Shown: positions 8,181 to 11,902 of the stretch, piece by piece | How the letters are laid out: the number at the start of each line of letters is the position of its first letter | Numbering within the stretch: position 1 is the stretch's first letter | Program-made: the position numbers and the translations under genes | The notes under the pieces: generated by a model | Seen by the model: the letters and a program-made list of their open reading frames with translations, nothing else | Database searches by the model: none | What the model was told of the DNA's origin: nothing | From: Funneliformis mosseae | Lineage: Eukaryota > Glomeromycota > Glomeromycetes > Glomerales > Glomeraceae | Direction: 5' to 3' | Length of the DNA: 11,902 nt | Assembly (NCBI GenBank): GCA_910592005.1 | Contig: CAJVPP010003353.1 | Coordinates: 1 to 11,902, forward strand

Positions 8181-10397
8181 GAATTAATTCTGTACAAATA
8201 CAAAGCGGAGGAAAGAATACGAGCAAATACATTTTATCTTTTCTTTGCAAAATTAATTATAGATTTTGATGCAATTATCAAGTGTCAGGGTTGCCTTACA
8301 TTTTGTAAAAAAACTGTGGCTAGCTTATGTTCTCTTTACTTATTTTATATTCTTATAGGGTGGCAGGAACGTTTATTAAATAAAAATTATACTTATGTTA
8401 ATAAGCAAAAATGTTTAGATCTGAAAGAAATGGTAACTTTAGCAGCACAAATGATTTTTGGGTATGATCAATTGCGAGAAGGACAACTTGAAGCTGTAGA
8501 GTCATATTTAAGTGGTAAAGATACATTAGTATCATTGAAAACTGGAGGAGGAAAAACGTTTTGTTACGCAATTTGCGCACTGCTTTTTGAAGGAATAACA
8601 ATAATTATCAGTCCGTTAAAGGCTTTAATGGAAGATCAAAAGGTATTTTTAATTATAACTATTAAAATTGGTTTCAAATTTTCAATATTTTTTTAATCTA
8701 TAATTATATTTAAATAGCGGGAGTTGATACATTTTAGTATACCTTGTGCGTCAATTTACGCGAATACTACACAAGGAAAAATTGAACAAAGCAAGATATT
8801 TGAAGAAATTGTTCTTGGGTTTATAAAAGTAATATTTGTTACATCTGAAAAGCTTTGTTTAAATAAGGAATTCCAATATTTCATTAACAATATGTATAAC
8901 AAAGCAAAAATGCATTTTGTGATTGACGAGGCTCATTGTATTTTGGATTATAGTAATTTTAGGTAAATATTTGTTTTTCGTGTAAAAAATTTATTACAGT
9001 AACTTAACTTTTATTTTTTTTTAAATAGAGAATCATGGAAGAATTTAGGATTATTAAAAAAAATTGGCCTATGGTCCCGATTATGTTCTTAACTGCTACA
9101 ATTACATATAAAGATGTTTAAAACATCTGTGTATCACTCGTAATACCATTTGAAAGTCTTTTTGTAATTTAGAATTCTTCATTTGAACATAAAGAAATAG
9201 TTATAGAGGCATATAGAAGAAAAGATAATCACGAAACCTTTTCAAATGACCTTTTGAATTTAATTAAAGGAGTTGAAAAAGGAAAAATTATTATTTACTG
9301 TGTAACACAATTGGATGTGATAACCTTTTTGCGATACTAGATCCACTTTTACCAGATGACGATCTGAGTATATATCATTGAGGTTTAGGCGATGAATAAC
9401 ATGAAAATATTATATCGTGTTGGAAAGCTGGCAAAATTCGAATTATGATTGGAACAAATGCATTTGGCATAGGGATTAATTCTCCCAATATCTATCTAGT
9501 AATACATTGTGTATCTCCCTTAAGCATGAGTAATAAATATATTTTTAAAAAATTGTTTTTATACATATATACAGTATATTCTTTTTAACAATTTTTTATG
9601 TGCAGCAAATTTGGTACAGCATATCGGACGGGCAGACGTGATGGTAATGAAGCAAAAAGTGTAATATTTTATTCAGTAAAGAAAGATTTAAAAACAAATT
9701 TTGCGATTTTGGCTGAAAATTGTGAAACGTAAGTATTTGACTAATTTGAAATTATTCTTTGATACTATTGACGCTAACTGTATTTGAATATTGTAGGTAT
9801 TTTAATAATCAAAACATAGCTGATGATGAACGTGAACGGACATGCTATCTTGATACTGGAACACACAAAATTTGTGAAGTTCTTTTATTTTGTCAAAATC
9901 AATATGAATGCTGTGTTCAATTAATAAATCGTTATCATCTTTGGAATGGTGATAATATTCCTGCTCCTTGCTTAAAGTGTGATAATTGTAGAAATCGAAT
10001 AAAAGAACGGCCTACTTATGGAAATTGCATTGATGATATTTTTCATTTATTAGAAATTATTGAAGAAATAAAAAATAATACTAATTGTGAAATTACTGAA
10101 GATGATATAGTAGAAGTTTTTTGTAAATCAAATACAAGAAAAATTCGAGAATCAGGGTTAACTGAATTGGAATCATATAAAAGTTGTCAAAAACCAAAAT
10201 TTGGAAAACCAAAATAAGTGGCTAATATGCTTGCAGATTTGGTAGTACGTGGTTATGTAAAACAGAAAATTTCACTTTACCGTTCTTCACCAAGTGCACA
10301 AACTTTGTTAGCCAATATGTTTATAATAGGACTTGTAGCTGGAATAAAAGAAAATGTTATTGCAGATTCGTGGTATTACTGGATAAATAAAAAGTAA
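8181..10397 (+). pseudogene. Decayed RecQ-family DNA helicase
   Basis: RecQ enzymes are ATP-driven 3'-5' DNA helicases. A linker reading AEERIRANTFYLFFAKLI and a small Cys motif (CQGC at 8283-8294, later LCSLY) lead into motif 0 (FGYDQLREGQLEAVESYL). Walker A is TGGGKT (8541-8558), followed by IIISPLKALMEDQ. Intron 8643-8717 precedes VIFVTSEKLC and the DEAH box (8925-8936). Intron 8963-9028 precedes motif III LTAT (9089-9100). GKIIIYC is motif IV and GTNAFGIGIN (9451-9480) is motif V. Intron 9530-9605 precedes motif VI, and intron 9729-9796 (donor GTAAGT) precedes the zinc-binding segment with YECC and CLKCDNC (9969-9989). Introns are 66-76 bp and in phase. Damage: stops at 9119, 9170, 9379, 9397 and 10215, plus one-base losses near 9317 and in the motif VI Gly codon at 9635. 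After 10217 the frame stays open (VANMLADLVVRGYVKQKI) to TAA 10395-10397. HRDC is absent. It reads on from the transposase-like part, so the two probably formed one gene. Confidence 0.88.
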
Positions 10398-11014
10398 CAA
10401 CGTCGCGATGTCGCGTATGTAAAACTTAATAAAAAATTTTTTATCGTTAAATTTATTATAAAGAATAAAATAAATACGTGTTTTTCTATTTATTAAAATA
10501 AATTAATTGCTTTTAGTAAAAAAAAAAAGACTTTAGATACCTTAGGAAGCGTAAAATAACTGTATATTACAAAAGCTTTGAATCATGTAATGAGTCGATA
10601 CCAATAAATAGGAAACCAATAGAATACCAAATTGCCCATTCGCAAAAATAGTTTCCCATTCGCAACTTCATACTAAAGTTTTTCAAAAGTTTTTTAAATA
10701 ATAAAGTTTTTTAAGGTTGTAAAATGTTGCTCGGGTTCGTGGCTTTCTAAATATATAAATTTTATCCCTTTACGTTAAGTATTACAAAACTTTATGTTGC
10801 GCAGAAAATTAGTGTTACCATTTGCCATATCGATAATATGAAATTACCACGTGATTCCCTATACCTTTAAAAGATCCTAAATATTAAAATGTAATTTTTT
10901 TTTCTTGAAAAAATTCTTTAAAATAATTATTACATATAACAATACACAATAACGGTAAAAGAATTTGAGAAATCCTCGTTTTTATTTTCTTCAAAGGATG
11001 ATCGAAAACAAAAA
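10398..11014. other. AT-rich intergenic DNA downstream of the helicase remnant
   Basis: No gene is supported. Small items: CGTCGCG/TGTCGCG near 10401-10415, the word CCCATTCGCAA twice (about 10634 and 10653), and AAGTTTTTT-type repeats at 10677-10715. Bases 10720-10850 are somewhat less AT-rich, with no readable frame. Confidence 0.5.
10428..10433 (+). terminator. Possible polyadenylation signal AATAAA
   Basis: AATAAA lies about 30 bases after the last stop codon of the helicase remnant (10395-10397). The position suits a cleavage and polyadenylation signal, but the hexamer is common by chance in DNA this AT-rich. Confidence 0.35.
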
Positions 11015-11018
11015 TTAG

Positions 11019-11077
11019 CCAATGAAACAATCAGCAACGTCATTCGTAAATAACAAAGCAAATTATTTTTGACGTCA
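11019..11077. promoter_or_regulatory. CCAAT box plus CRE palindrome, promoter-like cluster
   Basis: CCAAT lies at 11019-11023, the half-site ACGTCA at 11037-11042 and the perfect CRE palindrome TGACGTCA at 11070-11077. In eukaryotes these bind NF-Y-type and ATF/CREB bZIP factors respectively. The three sites fall within 60 bases of AT-rich DNA, which favours a real promoter over chance. Orientation is not fixed by the motifs. On the plus strand the first downstream ATGs (11125 and 11191) open frames of only 19 and 20 codons, so no target gene is visible within the window. It could serve a lost gene, a gene beyond the window, or a non-coding transcript. Confidence 0.45.
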
Positions 11078-11730
11078 TTTCTAAATACCCGTGATTTGAA
11101 GATCTTAGCATTGTATTGTCTACTATGCAGAAAAAAAAGAATGCGCTTTCATTTTTTCATATCCGGACCATTACAGTTTGCTAGAGAAAAATGGATATAA
11201 TCTTCCTTTATGATAATGATCAAATACTATATGAAGAATTGGCAACTTTTTAAATTGCGAAAGATTTTGACAATATAAATTCGAATTTGAATTTCTTCTC
11301 GTATATATGTCCTCTAACATTCTAAATTATAAAAATCAAAAAGTAAATTATAAAAATATAAATTTATGTAGATGCCAAAAGTATTCGGGATTATGACTAA
11401 TACGAAATTAGAATTATTGAAAATTTCCCAAAATACGTCGACGTTCTGTATAATATTCGAAATTTCTATCGCATAAAATTATCGTTATTGATTTAAGATA
11501 CTTGATTCACACGATCTCTTATTGCAAAATCGTTGAAGGTATATGAAAAATATGACAAAATTCATTCATGGTATTTTAAAAGTTATCTTATAGCATTTGC
11601 AAAATTTAGTTAAACTATATAGAATTAGTATAAATTTATTAGCAACTATAAATATAAAAAAATAATGATATATAAATTTAAGCTTATATTTATGTTTAAA
11701 TAATTAGTTTTCGAGCGGGTTACGGTACGT
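11078..11730. other. Intergenic DNA, no gene confirmed
   Basis: Two very short frames follow the promoter-like cluster: 11125-11184 (19 codons) and 11191-11253 (20 codons, starting MDIIFLYDNDQILYEELATF). Neither continues by an intron I can recognise, and I do not call them genes. The rest is AT-rich with no repeat or RNA gene seen. Base composition changes sharply near 11712, where the GC-rich array begins. Confidence 0.45.
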
Positions 11731-11902
11731 TTCACCGAAACCCGTTCCGCCGAAACCCCCTTTGCCGAAGCCAATTCAACGAAAGGACATTTTGCAGAAC
11801 GGCCACTTCGCTGAATGTCCATTTCATGGACCTTTCACCGAAAAGAAGTTTCGCCGAATGAACATTTCACCGAGAGGACGCTTCGCCGAAATGACGTTTT
11901 GC
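11731..11902. repeat. GC-rich tandem array of about 16-bp units with TTCGCCGAA core
   Basis: The near-palindromic 9-mer TTCGCCGAA (variants TTCACCGAA, TTTGCCGAA, TTCAACGAA, TTCGCTGAA) starts at 11731, 11746, 11761, 11775, 11791, 11807, 11834, 11850, 11866 and 11882, with a degenerate copy near 11822. Spacing is 14-16 bp with short variable linkers such as TGACCA- or AGGAC-like words. About 11-12 copies are visible and the array runs off the right end. It is much richer in GC and CpG than the rest of the window. CG to CA or TG change again explains most core variants. Confidence 0.9.

Noticed and set aside
8398..8601. 67-codon open frame, minus strand
   Set aside because: It lies antisense to the RecQ motif 0 and Walker A region, which is clearly coding on the plus strand.
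1..11902. tRNA or rRNA genes
   Set aside because: I looked for tRNA B-box words and conserved rRNA stretches and saw none. A covariance-model scan would be decisive.

Overview
The window looks like nuclear DNA from an AT-rich, repeat-laden eukaryote. It has short GT..AG introns of about 65-75 bp, decayed transposons, several families of palindromic minisatellite, and no bacterial operons or ribosome-binding sites. The closest match I can recall is an arbuscular mycorrhizal fungus (Glomeromycotina, Rhizophagus-like). Degenerate IS630/Tc1-type transposases, expanded RecQ-like helicases and TTCGCCGAA-type short repeats are familiar there. This placement rests on memory of the families, not on a search.

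Layout. Bases 124-1783 are a tandem array built from a 25-bp hairpin monomer, followed by a cluster of other palindromes (1783-1925). Bases 1926-2860 are AT-rich with one AAT microsatellite. Bases 2862-3882 hold a broken IS630/Tc1-mariner-type transposase on the plus strand. A second AAT microsatellite (3919-3953) separates it from an unrecognised, intron-split and broken gene on the minus strand (3956-4765). Bases 4765-6950 are a repeat-only block: TCAGCCTAAA-type sequence at both ends, a second 25-bp hairpin array (4997-5695), and a 55-83 bp ladder (about 5880-6350). From 6951 to 10397 a long decayed plus-strand gene can be followed exon by exon. Its first part resembles a Mutator-like DDE transposase (GSS..ME..DGD..H..K pattern). 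It continues through a small Cys motif into a RecQ-family helicase with all main motifs and a RecQ-type zinc-binding segment. Bases 10398-11730 are AT-rich and mostly empty apart from a CCAAT/CRE promoter-like cluster. The window ends inside a GC-rich array of about 16-bp repeats (11731-11902).

How it fits together. No intact gene is visible. All three coding remnants carry in-frame stops and apparent frameshifts. Many stops sit where a Gln, Arg or Trp codon is plausible, as expected from C-to-T or G-to-A change. The 25-bp arrays vary mostly at a CpG in the hairpin arm (CG, TG, CA), which suggests the same process. The most interesting points are the shared 7-6-7-5 hairpin architecture of two arrays with different linkers, the apparent transposase-to-RecQ fusion, and the way both flanking genes lose their 5' ends at the borders of the 4765-6950 repeat block.
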